A stretch of 64,000 nucleotides of DNA from Strongylocentrotus droebachiensis. Its lineage: Eukaryota; Echinodermata; Echinoidea; Camarodonta; Strongylocentrotidae. Within the stretch, counting starts at the first letter, position 1, and the number at the start of each line of letters is the position of its first letter. The stretch lies in assembly GCA_035222895.1 (NCBI GenBank), contig JAVYIG010000059.1, forward strand, positions 514,001 through 578,000, given 5' to 3'. The position numbers were made by a program, and so were the translations under genes. Positions 36,056 through 49,271 of this stretch are shown in pieces. The notes beneath the pieces were generated by a model, which did no database searches, had not been told where the DNA came from, and was given only the letters and a program-made list of their open reading frames with translations.

Positions 36056-36735
36056 GATATATGCCAAACTAAAGCAAAATATTTTCTTAGATTAGTGTTA
36101 TTATTATAACTATCACTACACAATGCGAAAACAATGAAATAATAACGAAGTTATCTGATGTGAGCGTAACTGGGTATTAAAAGCTCTTAGTACTAGTTTT
36201 GTCTATTGGTAAATACAAATTATTGAAAAATTATTGAAGAAACATTGATATTTCACTTTGAGTTCCAGCGAAAACAAACACAAATGCGAAAGAGTCATCA
36301 TTTTTAATGATGTGTACAGCGGCCTCAAAACACGTACATGACTAATATAATGCGTAACATTTAAAATTAGGCATTATCTGAGAATGATGTGTGCGGTGGA
36401 CTCAAAAACACAATTTGAATGATGTGTACGGTGAATTAAGACTCAAAGTCCATGTTTAAACATACACTCATGTCTCCTATCGAATGACGCCATGTTTATC
36501 TCGAGTCATGTTGATATGTCAGAATATCAACAGCTTGTTGTAGACAAAATACTTCATTTTTCGTTCAACTCAGTAAATGCGATAAAGAATGAAGGATGAG
36601 TCAATATCAAAACAAACAGGGAATGGTTCTTGTTTCTTGGGGTTATTCGTAAGGTTATTGTAGGCTAGATAAGTCCTTTTGTTCATGTGATAATATGCGC
36701 GCTGTGTACACGGAAGTTTAAGGTTAAGCGTTGCA
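36056..36735. other. Unassigned AT-rich spacer
   Basis: AT-rich with short recurring AATGATGTGTACGG / ACTCAAA phrases at about 36305, 36385 and 36420, possibly a remnant of a degenerate repeat. No gene is seen. Confidence 0.3.
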
Positions 36736-36915
36736 ATGAGACAGAAAGAGAGAGAGAGAGGGGGAGAGCGAGAGAGAGAGAGAGAGAAAGAGAGAAAGAG
36801 AGAGAGAAAGAGGGGGGGAGAGAGAGAAAGAGAAAGAAAAGAGGGAGAGAGAGAGAGAAAGAGAGTGAGGGAAAGAGAGAGGGATAGAGAGAGAGGGGGG
36901 GAAGGGGGAGGGGAT
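36736..36915. repeat. GA-rich microsatellite
   Basis: GAGAGA runs are mixed with GGGG and AAAG. Arg/Glu-rich frames across it are artefacts. Confidence 0.88.
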
Positions 36916-38490
36916 GAGGGAGACATTATACTTGGGATACAGAAAGGAAGGGAAGACGTTGATATAGGCACTTGTGTTTTCATTTTTGTTTGTTTATGGC
37001 AATCTTTTAAAAAAATTATTGCTATGCTAACTGACAAGGTTACACCCATTATAGGCAAGGTGTTGAATCTACCGTTCTCATCAAAACGCTGTCGTTACTG
37101 TCAGAATGGTGATCAACCCCTTTCAGTTTTATAATACTGTAGTTTTTAATGTAGAATGGGCATAAGTCTTGCTGTATTTAAGGTTAAAAGGTTAAAATGT
37201 TTTTAAAAGGTTATCACATGAAGTACCGTCTTGGTATACAAAAAAAATAAATTAGAGAGCATATTTTTTTCTTAGTGTACTTCAGGTATGCATGATTGGG
37301 ATTTAAAGGGGCACTGGCCACTTATGCCCCCTCCCTAAATATGCCCGTGTGTTGTGATAAGCACAACTTTAGAACACAGGGAGGCATCCGCGAAAGGATA
37401 TCGTAGAGTTTCCTCCATCAATTAGCTCGTCCCTCGGAGGGGTGATGAATCAACAGTGGAAGGGGAAGCAGCGAAAATTTCTCATTTCCCACCTCCTAAT
37501 TATAGAGCCTAGCTTTCCTCCCTAATAGCTTCGGATTCAGGAGCTTGCCTTTAAAGATAAAGTTGAGTTCTGGTCATGCGATTCCATTGTGAATGAAATG
37601 TTGTGGAATCGATCAGAAAAGGTTGATCATGTAGCAAATGATCTTGCTGTGTACTGCAAGGTTCTGGAATCATCAAAATGATAAGAAAGTTGGCCCAGTC
37701 TTGGTAAATTTACAAGCACTGTACACAGAAAGTCTATATGGGACTATACGAACATGTGGCATAAAAATCCGTCCCGATTTTTATGATGTTACATGCCATA
37801 TTTACAATATTAAGGCATTTGAAGAGCCATGCTTTTTAGGGAACACTTTTTATCTGATGTTCTTCCACACTTGCATAATACAGTGATAACGCTGACAAAT
37901 TGTTGTTCACCTCTTCCCAGAACTCAACCTTCTCTTTAATACAAATGCATGTATAATATGTATGCAGCTACTTACAGCAGAGGAAAAGAAGAGTGTATTT
38001 CCACAGAAATGGTCAGCTACACTTTTAAAAATTAAGGTTAGAATTTGTATCCAACCCTGTACAATAACACCACCGAAAAGGATATATTTCGCTTATTTCT
38101 AATTATGAAAGTTTTAATTATGTACATTTCATCCCAAAATGAGCAGCCTACACGAAGCCCCATGATGGCCAAAGCCGACTAACAAGGGGAAATATTTATC
38201 CCCATGGTGTAAATGTGCACTCCAGAGGACGCAATTATTAGTATAATTGAACCCTAATTAATTCAAAATGTCTATCCTTATAATATATAGTGTGCTAAGT
38301 GTATGCCTATATAGTTTTTAAATTAAAATATTCTATGGAATGCCTTTTCTTTTCTGCATCCATCAGTATTGAATGAATTTTTCTAGCGATTATTCGAATC
38401 AATTTTTGTTACAAGAAAGTACCCTACAATTCCACAATGTCAAATTGTTACGCGTATCCAGTATCTGTAGTATAAATGATAATTCTTAGA
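36916..38490. other. Unassigned spacer
   Basis: No recognisable gene, repeat array or structural RNA. An 82-codon frame at 37638-37886 has no features I can assign. Confidence 0.3.
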
Positions 38491-38712
38491 CACCTAGACG
38501 ACATAAATCCATGTGATTCCGACATACAGTGATACAATTCATCAAAGATATCGCTAACCTGCACATTCAAATGTATCTCCTTCTTTCCATGTTCATTTAA
38601 ACACCTAGACGACATAAATCCATGTGATTCCGACATACAGTGATACAATTCATCAAAGATATCGCTAACCTGCACATTCAAATGTATCTCCTTCTTTCCA
38701 TGTTCATCTAAA
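38491..38712 (-). repeat. Two near-identical 111 bp tandem copies, in frame on the minus strand
   Basis: The unit starting CACCTAGACGACATAAATCC is repeated after exactly 111 bp with almost no change. The minus strand is open through both copies (frame 38747-38448), giving a 37-residue unit containing HLNVQVSDIFDELYHC. Each unit also carries a GTGCAG|GTTAGC sequence that could serve as a splice junction. I do not recognise the peptide. It is either a recent duplication inside an exon or a young satellite seed. Confidence 0.8.
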
Positions 38713-39159
38713 CAAAATAGAATTGTATTTATAACAGGAATATCCACTCACCGTTAAATCGTACCAAGTTTATTCCACAAATTGATCACCACCATGACAT
38801 TATCACTGAAAGGACTGGTTCTGAATGTTTATTTTTCCATTTCCAAATTTATACAAAGCGCTGACTGCAGACAAGTGCACAAAAGAGTGTATGATTTACG
38901 TCATTTAATTGATGTCATTATCATCAAATGAATTGTATTCCTGCATTCAACAAGTAACTAAAGGTAAACTGATATGATATCCTACTAGCTCTAGGCGCGT
39001 GTCTAGTTAATAACCACTGCTAAGCTGATCCCTCCAAGCTGGTTGAATTCATCACATCATTTTATAGCATTGTTGCATTTTCGTCAGCACAAACTTATCA
39101 TGCTTCTGTTGTCTACAGCTCTCCCTCTCTCGCTTTGTCTATCCCCCCCAAATCGATGA

Positions 39160-39960
39160 TTACGAATCTATTCAAATCGACCTTCTTTAGTCAGCATTGT
39201 CAACACGGACAGCCAAGCATTGGTGATTTACCAGGAGCGCACATGGCATTGATGACGAATGATGAGGTGAGACACGGGCCGCCGGCTAAACACGCCCAGT
39301 GTGACCACGCCCAAATTTCTCGTCAAAAAAGGAAAGTCGGGAATATATATTCGCGAAGTGATCAATTTAAATTGGATAGATTATTTGATCCATAGAGGAA
39401 CCGATCTTTTCAATGTTTTCAAATATTTTAAAGAACGGTAATTTTCCTTTTTTAGGCAACATGACGACAAACACCGAGACTATACAAGCCGGCGTTTAAA
39501 CACACCAACATTTGGTCACACCTACACACAATCTCAACAAAAGCGGCAAGCACGACTTGTATCTAGGATGTCCGGGGTTATTATCAAATTTCCCTAGCCA
39601 CATTATTTGTTGAATGACTTAAAAATGACAGCTCAATTCAAATGTATATCATGATACTTGTCATTCCTTAATGATGCATCCTGAACATGACAAAATATTT
39701 CAGTCGGACGAGCTGCAGTCTAAACACGCCAAAATAATTGACCGCGCCCTTACCCACCCCCCCCCCCCCCCAAAAAAAAAAAAAAAAAACAGAAAGGACC
39801 CAATGTTTTGAAAAGTCTTGTCTGTTCGCATTATTATCAATACAACGATCAAAACTCCTGTGGCTTATTATTTGCTAAATTACATGAAAATGACAGCTTT
39901 AACCCAAATGTTTTACATGAGACTCAGTATTCCTTATTGACACAGCCAGCAGCGAAACGT
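39160..39960. repeat. Diverged tandem repeat, unit about 220 bp
   Basis: TAAACACGCC....GACCACGCCC phrases recur near 39285, 39497 and 39721. TTATTATCAA, ACTCC and AAAATGACAGCT follow in the same order in the last two. A C(n)A(n) run lies at 39758-39790. At least three partial copies. Confidence 0.5.
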
Positions 39961-40289
39961 CATTACGGTGATTCAGAATGACCGTGTGTAATTTAGTGAA
40001 ACGAGAGAGACATTGTAATGCATGGTTTCCGCTCTAGAAATCCCGCCACATTCTGACTTTAAACAACTGAAAACGGCTGTCAAATAAAGAGGATATGTTT
40101 CCCACATCACGCATCATTTTGCTACAGGCCGAAGTATACTTCATGTTTATACATAAAAATGAACCATGAGAAGAGGACATGGTTAACGTGTGAAATTTGT
40201 TACCGGTTCTGAACAGCCTGCACTAGTTCACACAATCACATGAATGCATTGAATGAAGTGGAAACTGAATTCATATTTCATCATGCTTG

Positions 40290-40664
40290 TTAAAGCCCCT
40301 CTAAAGTGTTTGGAGACCAAAATTCGCTAACAAAATTATGGCAAAATTTCACTTGTAAATATCATATATTGTCAAAGAAAATGTAATTTAAGACACACTT
40401 ATGCAAAGTTTCCCCAAAATTTCCCCAAATGCGTTTGAAGACAAATTAATATTGATGAAAGAATACATAATTTGGGTTTTCTGTTGTATGCAGAGAACCT
40501 ACATGTACATTGTGTATTTTTTCATCAATTTTCGACTTCAAACAATTTTTTTGGGGAAACTCCTTGAACCAATGTGTCTTAAATGACATTCCCTTTCACA
40601 TGATACAATTTAAGTGAAATTTCGCAAACACATTTTGGGGGCTCCCAATATAGAGGGGCTTTAA
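40290..40664. mobile_element. TTAA-ended MITE with 14 bp perfect terminal inverted repeats
   Basis: Starts TTAAAGCCCCTCTA and ends TAGAGGGGCTTTAA. 375 bp. The interior is partly palindromic (AGACACACTTATGCAAAGTT and its near complement on the right). Related to 27078-27431. Confidence 0.85.
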
Positions 40665-41689
40665 TTATGCATAAACCTAGAATTGCATTCAATTTAATAA
40701 TGCATGCAAAGTAAAGTTGTAGTTTGGATTCACACACAGTAGTATTCAGTGTATTTAAATGAAAGATAATGATACAAATATCCCTACTCTCTCTATAAAA
40801 CAAAATCAAGTGATCTTTGACGTATCTCCTCTGCTTGGAGAGAGATTTGTAGAGAAAAAAAAGTGAAAATAGAGTGAAAATAGGGTGAAAATAGAGTGAA
40901 CATTCAACTTTTTTGAGAGAGAGTAACAGAAGCATACAGAAAATTCACGTGAGGGGATACACGCGTATACATTTTTCCGATAACGTATCCAAGAATTATA
41001 TTTCAAATTGGTTGAGAATTTTCCTCTGTATTGATAATACTGAATCAGTATTTCATCAAGTGGAATTAGTACCACATTTCTGCACGAGAGAGAAAATTCG
41101 TCCATTTTAAATATGTCAAACATGAAGAATAGACCAAAACTTTAATTTCCGTATCTCATTCGAATCTTAAGAAGGAGTGGGTTTTTTCCATCGGTAAAGA
41201 TCAATGTTTGAGGTAAACTGTACTTCGATCAATGTCGGACTCAACGCTATCATATTACACTTATCAAATATTCCCAAATCATTTGTTGATATTTCGTGTC
41301 TATGACACATAGTGACGTTTATTCTAAGGAATATTTGCATGTGGGCCTACTCCCCACAAACCTTCACAACTATAATAATGGAAAGAACATTGATTGAAAT
41401 GTTTTAATAATGTAAACAACTGCAGCATAGTTTTGAAATTATACCAATTATTGCAGGGGGTGTTTCACAAAGACTAAGATCGATTTTAAGTTGGACTTAA
41501 CTATGGCAGGCCGTTCATGCCACTGCTTGCTCTCACCATTTACTGGCATTGGTCTCTCAAGGGACTAACAAATCATGGTCACAAATCTACAGAATTTAGC
41601 TTTGTTGCTAGATAGGACCAACATTTTGTCTTGCCCTACCTAACGACACATGAAATATGCAGTTTGTATTCTGTCTATCATAATAATAA

Positions 41690-42110
41690 TAATAAATAAT
41701 AAATTTATATAGCGCAGCTTTTATACAAAATATATTCAGCTGCGCTGGTTAAGAGCTCCTTTTTACTAAATTCTACAAATTAAATAAGATCTCTCAGTTG
41801 AACAAATAAGTTTTTAAATTGGATTTAAAAACATTGAGAGATGGAGTGCTTCGTATTTCTATTGGCAAGCTATTCCATAGTTTGGGGGCAGCAATAGCAA
41901 AAGCACGGTCCCCAAGAGTTATTTTAGTTTTGCCATGGGAAATCTGAAATACAATTATTATTAACAGGTGAATGAAAGCAATAGTATTGAGGTACTTTAC
42001 AAATACGTAAGCATTACATTTGGTTAGATTACGTAAGTATAGCCTATTGAGAGTCATGAGAGAACCCCTTATTTCCAGTGGCTTATTAATTGAAATAAAC
42101 CCATGCACTG
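41690..42110 (-). mobile_element. LINE remnant: extreme C-terminus of a reverse transcriptase ORF
   Basis: The minus-strand frame ends GDRAFAIAAPKLWNSLPIEI followed by FKSNLKTYLFN and a stop. This is the hallmark end of CR1/L2-like LINE ORFs. An ATA-rich simple repeat follows at 41681-41702. 5' truncated. Confidence 0.8.
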
Positions 42111-42258
42111 CGTGTATATAAAACATCATCACTGATGACGAGGAGCTACCGATGATGCCCGGCTTCCGTCTCTTAATTGGTTGTCATGGTAACACGGCCT
42201 ATCAGAGTCTCATCACTGATCTACGATGCTGTCTCGCTTGGACCTGACTCTGACTATA

Positions 42259-43138
42259 CAGTGCGTCCCAGAAAAAACGAAACCGAGAAGTATCGATGTT
42301 CTATCATAACTTAATCACAACTATAATTAATGAATGATACATATTTGGAAAGCTTAGAGTCTCCTCTTTCAGTTGATGCTACTCAGATGATGCATATTTC
42401 ACGCATGAGTGATTAAAAGCAATTTGAAGGAAGGAAACCAAAAAGACATTTGGCGGGCGGTATCTGAATTTCGAAGAAAAATTCACATTTCTAGAAAGTT
42501 GAGTTTCTGCTCTTTCATATGACACCTCAATCAGGAAAAATGAGCGAGGAATAACAAAGTTCTGTCTGCTTAAAATAGCCCTTACATTTTCATAATTTTA
42601 ACAAACGAATTCGTTTTCACTGGGTGCCTGCCGTACCAAAAAGCAGATTTGACAAAAGACTTAACTCCGTTTCGTTGACAATCAGCCATGCATGAAGACT
42701 CTCGTCTACGGCTGATTGTCAACGAAACGGAGTTAAGTCTTTTGTTAATTTCGTTTATTGATACGGCAGGCAGCCAGTGAAAACGAATTCGTTTAATAAA
42801 ATTATGGAAATGCAAGCACTACTTTAAACAAACAGAACTTTGTCATTCCTCGCTCATTTTTCCTGATTGAGGTGTCATATGAAAGGGCAGAAACTCAACT
42901 TTCTAGAAATGTGAATTTTTCTTCGAAATTCAGATACTGCCCGCCAAATGTCTTTTTGGTTTCCTTCCTTCAAATTGCTTTTAATCACTCATGCGTGAAA
43001 TATGCATCATCTGAGTAGCATCAACTGAAAGAGGAGACTCTAAGCTTTCCAAATATGTATCATACATTAATTATAGTTGTGATTAAGTTATGATAGAACA
43101 TCGATACTTCTCGGTTTCGTTTTTTCTGGGACGCACTG
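42259..43138. mobile_element. 880 bp near-perfect palindromic element with TA target duplication
   Basis: The element begins CAGTGCGTCCCAG and ends CTGGGACGCACTG, flanked by TA on both sides. The arms 42259-42687 and 42710-43138 (429 bp each) are inverted copies differing at scattered sites around a 22 bp loop. The ends and TA duplication fit a Tc1/mariner-type non-autonomous foldback element. It encodes no transposase; the 77-codon frame across the centre is a by-product of the symmetry. Confidence 0.93.
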
Positions 43139-45240
43139 TACAGCGTCCAAACTAAAGCAATGAGAGTGCTTCATTTTTAATTACAATCAGTTCTCGAATC
43201 AATACCCTTATCATAATATTAATCATGATAAGAAATGAAACATTCGTCTATCTGCTTTAGACTAGCGCTACTCATAATGCTACTACCCCAAGCTGTTGGC
43301 GTGCGAGGCGGGTGGGGTGGGGGGGGGGGGGGGCAGGGAGACACCACAAGACTATTTAAACTATTGATATTCGAAATAAACTCCATTGGACTTCATGGAA
43401 GAACATTGGACTCGATGGAAGAACAGAGCCGTAAGGTTAATGGCTCTGAAATGGACTATCCAACCGTTTTATCATTCTATTATTGTTATATAAGTCTTTG
43501 ATCTTGTTATATTGTGTTATTTTTTTAATGATGATTTTCGGAATAAAAAAAAACAAATTCGGACAGAATTCACCTCATATTCCTTGTGAGATGGTTTCTT
43601 TGTAATTAATATACAGTATATACGAGTATTTTGACCTTGCAACGATTTTCAAGAAATAAATCTTTAGCATTTTCAAAAGCTTTGTGTATCACCCTTAGAA
43701 ATATGCAAATATCACATCCGAACATGATATTAACATGTAAAGCCGATGCAAATTCGATACAATTGATATCGAAATGATTGGTACTTCAACTTGTCTTTCT
43801 ATTCCTATAGCATATTCAATATTATTTAAAACGATCATTGCCCCCCCCCCCCCTTTTTTTGTTTGTTTTTCTTCTCTCAAAATAGTAGACAGAAAATAAA
43901 ATGTAAACAGTTCAGGCATTAAGATACAAACATTGGCGTTACATGTTAAAGTAGATGTTACAGTGCATTGTCAACGCATGTTTTTTCACATGGGCTTCTG
44001 TTTTCGCTTTCTTCCTGTTATTTCTAGGTTTTGGCGTCTATATGGGTAGGAGAAGAAATTGGTTATAATTCGCTGCTTCCTCGTCAGAAACCAAAACACT
44101 AATCTCGAGAAAGAAAATTCCTCCCAAGACGTCTAGGTCTAAGGTATTTTTTTGTTAGTAGTTGCACTTAATAATTTATAGATATTAAGATTTACTATGC
44201 ATGTATCATGTTTGTTTCTTTAATTCTTTTTATATAGTTAATCGAAATAATTTGTATGATATCATAACAATATTTATTTTGTGGTATTTTCGGGCTAACG
44301 GGATTGTGCTTTATTTCTATTTAGGATATTATAGCAAAGAAAAAGTTCCATTTCGAGATGGAAACAAACGTTTATCTTGAACCTTTATGATGCGCAAAAG
44401 GACTATAATGCATATTATGCATTTCTGATATTTTGGTAATGTGCAGAATAAAACACACAAAAGGCTTTCCTACATGAGATGAATTTGCCTCAAAATAACG
44501 CATCTGAGTAAATTCTTATTTATGTCAAAAACAAAGTCATTTTGTCAGACAGTGAGGTGTGTATGAAGGAAGTAGCGGTGGAAGGAAAGATGGTTTTAAA
44601 TGTGGTAGGGTCCATGGTCTCACACTGGGGCTATTACGTTGGTAAGACCAATAAGACAACAGCTACAAAACGATCTCAGCTTTATAACATACAAACAAAG
44701 TAATTAAAAGCGTTTATCTTATCATAAATCACAGGAAGAGAGATGTTCAAGTTGTGGGCGCCACAGGAGGAAGGGGGAGAGGGAGGGGGTCTCAGTTCGC
44801 TGGTCAAATCATTATCTTTTGGATTTTCCCATAACTTGGGGAATCCCCTGGCATAACTTTCTGCCCCTCGTACCCCACTGAAAATATACCGCTCCCAGAC
44901 TCTATAGAATAAAGTAAACTTGCTTCCATCTCCTTTCTTTGCTGGTGTACGCATCCCATCGCTCTGGTCGTGATCGTTTGTGCTTTGATGGCAGTAAATC
45001 TCTTGATTGTTCTACCAGACGTGAAGTTCGTCATGACTGTGTGCGTTGGACATGAGTGACCTTCACCTTTCACGGATGACCTTCACAATTCAATCCTCAG
45101 CCGACGATCGACATCGCTCAGACAGTCAACGTGGATTCGTCAACATCCACCCACAATTCAAACTCATTCTATTGTACAGGTCATCAGGGAGATGTGAATA
45201 CTATAGCTATATATAGGCGGGTCCATGTAGAAGAAAAAAT
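43139..45240. other. Unassigned spacer with poly-G and poly-C runs
   Basis: A poly-G run at about 43316-43333 and a poly-C run at about 43841-43852. Overlapping minus-strand frames at 44682-45073 show no recognisable domain. Confidence 0.35.
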
Positions 45241-45245
45241 CGTAG

Positions 45246-45397
45246 CCCCCCCCCCCCCCCCCCCCTCCCTCCTTGAAGGAAAAAAAGAAGTTTCTCAGGA
45301 TGAAGGATTTCAACAGTTCTAGCCTACTTTCATATCCCCCTTTTCTAATAATCCTATATATACGTTTAGCCAGTCTGCAAAGCCCCCCCCCCCCCCA
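45246..45397. repeat. Paired poly-C runs
   Basis: C homopolymers at about 45246-45265 and 45385-45397, each next to short ordinary sequence. The Pro-rich frames here are artefacts. Confidence 0.75.
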
Positions 45398-45794
45398 CAT
45401 AATTATAAAAAGAGAAAGTACACCCTCACCTCAAAGAAAAGCGGTGAGTTCAGGTATGAGTAGCGACGAACAAGAATATATTATATCAAGAAATATGCTT
45501 CTTTCAGTTCAAAGACACAATATCAATGAAAGATAAATCTACAGGCTAACACGATAAAAACTATTTAAAAAAGTATTTCTTAAAGCCAGTGTCTGATTTC
45601 AGACTACGTCTACCAACTGTCGGATCACACATGTTGCCTGGTGACTGATATGTCAGAGACATGTGAGCACCTCTGATAAGCTCGTGATAGTAGAGGCATC
45701 CATGTAACAGCGTTCAATATTCCAGAATGTCACGTAACATCGATTTAAAATACCCGTTTGGTCTTTCCATAAGCAGTAATAAAAAAAATTATAA

Positions 45795-46066
45795 GTCGCC
45801 GGACTGTCGATTACAAGGTCCGCGGTTCGAGACCCGCCGCGGCACTAATGTCCTTTGGCAAGACATTGATCTACATTTGCCACACTCAACCCATGTGATG
45901 TAAATGGGTACCTGGCAGGAATTAATTCTTTGAAATGCTGGAGCGCAGAAATGGCAACACAGCTAAAGCCGGGGTAATAATCTCCAAGTTTGGAAGCGCT
46001 TAGTGATTCTAATAAGCGCTTTATAAAAATTGAGTATTATCATTATTATTATTATTATTATTATTA
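45795..46066 (+). mobile_element. tRNA-derived SINE
   Basis: The 5' part carries the B box GCGGTTCGAGACCCGC near 45828. A central block (TGGCAAGACATTGATCTACA, then AAATGGGTACCTGGCAGGAA) and a 3' part (AAGCGCTTTATAAAAATTGA) follow, ending in an (ATT)n tail at about 46036-46066. The A box is degenerate or lost, so the 5' end is probably truncated. The layout is that of tRNA-derived SINEs. Confidence 0.8.
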
Positions 46067-49000
46067 TATGAAAATGTGTCAGTGGTTGTTTATATTCATT
46101 TAACAGGCATATCAGTTTTAATGAGAATCGTTATAGTAATCATAAGGCTTGGACAACAACAACGCAACATGGATTTACCAGTAACAAACACAGCTTACAT
46201 GAATAAACCACAATGGGCAGTATACTTCATAACATCTGTTAGGAGACAGAAGTGCATTGAGTCACAACATAATTATTACACGCCTTTCTGGCTTCAAACA
46301 AACGACAGATTTTCTCGGTGACAAAAAATCGGGTCTTTTAAAAAGAATAATATGTCATTGTGCATTTGCTACTTTGTATTACCTATTTGTGTATAGTATT
46401 CTCTATTGTATATTGTTCATGTGCTTTATGTAATGCCAACAACTGAATTTCCAAATGGACCAATACATTTTATCTGAATATCTGAACATCTGAATGATTG
46501 GAAAAAATTACATCATAATTTTCCCCCATTATATTCAATGTTAATGAAATTGATTTGATGAAATACAAGTACAAACACACTTGTATACCTACATCTAAAT
46601 AATTATATTGTACACAATCCAGGTAACAGTTTAATAACGGTACCTCGGTATCCAACCAGAAATGTCCCGATACAGAAACATCTTGCCTAGTCAAGCGAAA
46701 GCATCATCGTATTAAATTGTCTGATAACGCGTTACGCCCAATCGATTTAACTGATCACCCCGCCATTAATATGGTGTGCAATTTACAGCAGCTTCTAAGC
46801 ATCTTTAATTTTGTATCACTGCTTCAAGTATCACGGATACTTTGGAAGTTTGGAATAATAAAATATGTAACATCAGATTAATATAATAATCAGATACTTA
46901 TTCGTCACTAGGAAGACTCTAGATATACTAGGGAGAATTAAGATATAGATGTACATGTAGATCACGGGCGCACTTTCAAAGAATAAGATATACAGTTGTA
47001 CCAGATAATATTTATTATTTAACCATTTTTTTTTCCTTTGCAATTTGTTTCGATGTGTTTATAACATGTATATTTATCCATTGAAGTCACGTACATGTAA
47101 TAACAGCTTCCTTTTTCAGAAGAAGAACGGACTCAGTTATCCGATGCCAACGAATAATAAAATTAACAAATAAAATTATATATTTATTGATATTTACCTA
47201 ACACAGTGCTCACTTTAAATGTAGGCCTAACTTAAAATAGGTTAGCAAATAGGCCATTTTCGTAATGTCTTTGTGAATAATAATAATAATAATAATCTCT
47301 TATTAGTTGTCATGTTCTCAATGAGCCATACGTGAGATAAGAAGGCTTCAATGTCTCTTAGTGAGAAATTAGATCAGATTTGTTATAGCTTTCATTCCGC
47401 TATATAAAACAATGCATTGTCGGGTAACAATTTTTCATCAGTCTAGTCAATGAGTATAATAAGCTCATCAAGAAACACATTGCATACAATTGTATTTACA
47501 CGGTTTTAAACCTGTTGAATTGTAAGTCTATTGCTTTGCAGGATGAGTAATATAATGGCTTGCCACAACCTATTTCAGTGATAATGTGATGGCTGTTTTC
47601 AAGCAGACGGCAAATGCTTACCGCTGATTGAAAAACCATACGGTATGTTTAAATTAGATTGAACCTGATCGTTCCCAATACAAGCATTATTATTCTGGAG
47701 CGTTTACTGAAATCATAGCTCAGCATTTTTCTTTATCTTGATTCTTGCCTGCTTGTCTGTGTGTCTGTTTGTTTGTCTATCCGCCTTTTGTCTGACGATA
47801 AGCATATGTAACTGTGTCTATATATACAGTATCTGTTTCCCAAAACTATCGAATTATGACACAACAAAGCAATATGAAATCTAAATCATATAAACAAAGG
47901 GTTATTATAAACAAAGGATTTATCCAGAATTATTTTAAGGTGCGCACAATAACACAATTAGGGGCATCAACTTGTCCTAGTTTGGCCTCCATGCACTACT
48001 GGCTGAACGGTTTAAGTGCATCATCATAATTATGTAAACTGTAAAGTACGGTATTCTGAATCATTCAAGTGCAGGTTAAGGTCAGTTCAGACTGAGGTCC
48101 ATGACAATAGTCAAAATCAATAAATATCACAGTGCCACTGTGCCAGACAGGTTTAACCGTAGCTAGTATGATGTTATATTGATTGGTGTGTCACTTGTCA
48201 ATAATGCACTGAAGCAGTGGCGTTTTTAGTTTCAGTTTAGTTTATTCCACTACAGGATTTGTAACCCTTTCTCTCGGAGAGGGAGTGGTGGGGGTGGCAC
48301 AATTGGTCCGTGCTTATAATTGCCCTCTATTTGGGCAAGTTTCTTTAACCCAACATGATTTTTTTTTTCAGTGATGACATGAAATTTAAGTAGAATAGGT
48401 GAGGTTTATTTTCTCTATTGTCTATATTATGAAGCAAAATGTAATCGCATGATTAATGTTTTCTGCGCTTTTAATTGCACCGACAAAACCGAATACTTGA
48501 CATACACATACAACCCCTCACCCCTCCTCTTCCCCTTCCCGCCCCTCAAAACAATTTGTACTCGGGAATCTAAAGCATCTCAAATATCAAACGTACACCT
48601 TCAAGCATCTTTCTATCATTATTCTAACCTTGTGCAAATTTATGCATTTTCTGTATATTCGCTCGGGCGTTTTACCTCGGTTGCCATGACAATGCATATG
48701 TAACGTTTGTCACAGGTTAGGCACTAATCAACGCAATCCGGTTTGGCGTAGTTACAAAATGTACGATTCACTGAATAGCAGTATCCGTTCAAGTGTCAAT
48801 ATTTTTGTCAGAAATACAGATATTTAAGCAAGTCGCTATGTTTTAGCTCAATAATATTATATATTATAATTCAATGGTCAAACAATTGGTATTCAACGTA
48901 TAGTATACTTCTATGATTTTTACATTAACAGCGATTAAGCGATCAAATGGAATTGATAACACCGACCCCAAAAGGTGTCATGATTATGTTCTCACTGATA

Positions 49001-49271
49001 GTACAGTGTTGATTGGTATCTCACTCCATCCCATAGTGCACTCCTTTTGCATATAAAGATAGCGAGACTTTTTTGGTGTTAATAATGGATGAGAGTCATC
49101 ACTTACCGACGAAATATTTTTTTTTTATTCTGACAAGGTTCCCCTCCAAGAAAGAAATCAATTAATAACAACAACCACGCCTTCACAAGAATGAGGCTTA
49201 AACATTTCATACCATTTCTAGCAAGATCATCATTATCAAAAGACATTATGAATAATTCTGTCAAAGCTTAC
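46067..49271. other. Unassigned spacer
   Basis: AT-rich with an (AAT)n run near 47277-47296. A GGGCAAGTTTCTTTAACCCA stretch near 48334 resembles the central part of SINEs but no promoter boxes are present. No gene is recognised. Confidence 0.35.

Noticed and set aside
36687-37134. Arg/Glu-rich frames and a 162-codon Ser/Pro/Leu frame opposite
   Set aside because: GA-rich microsatellite artefact, open on both strands.
42582-42815. 77-codon frame across the palindrome centre
   Set aside because: A self-complementary sequence read through its own loop. No domain.
45810-45850. Possible tRNA gene
   Set aside because: The B box is clear, but no acceptor stem or anticodon arm forms and a SINE body follows.
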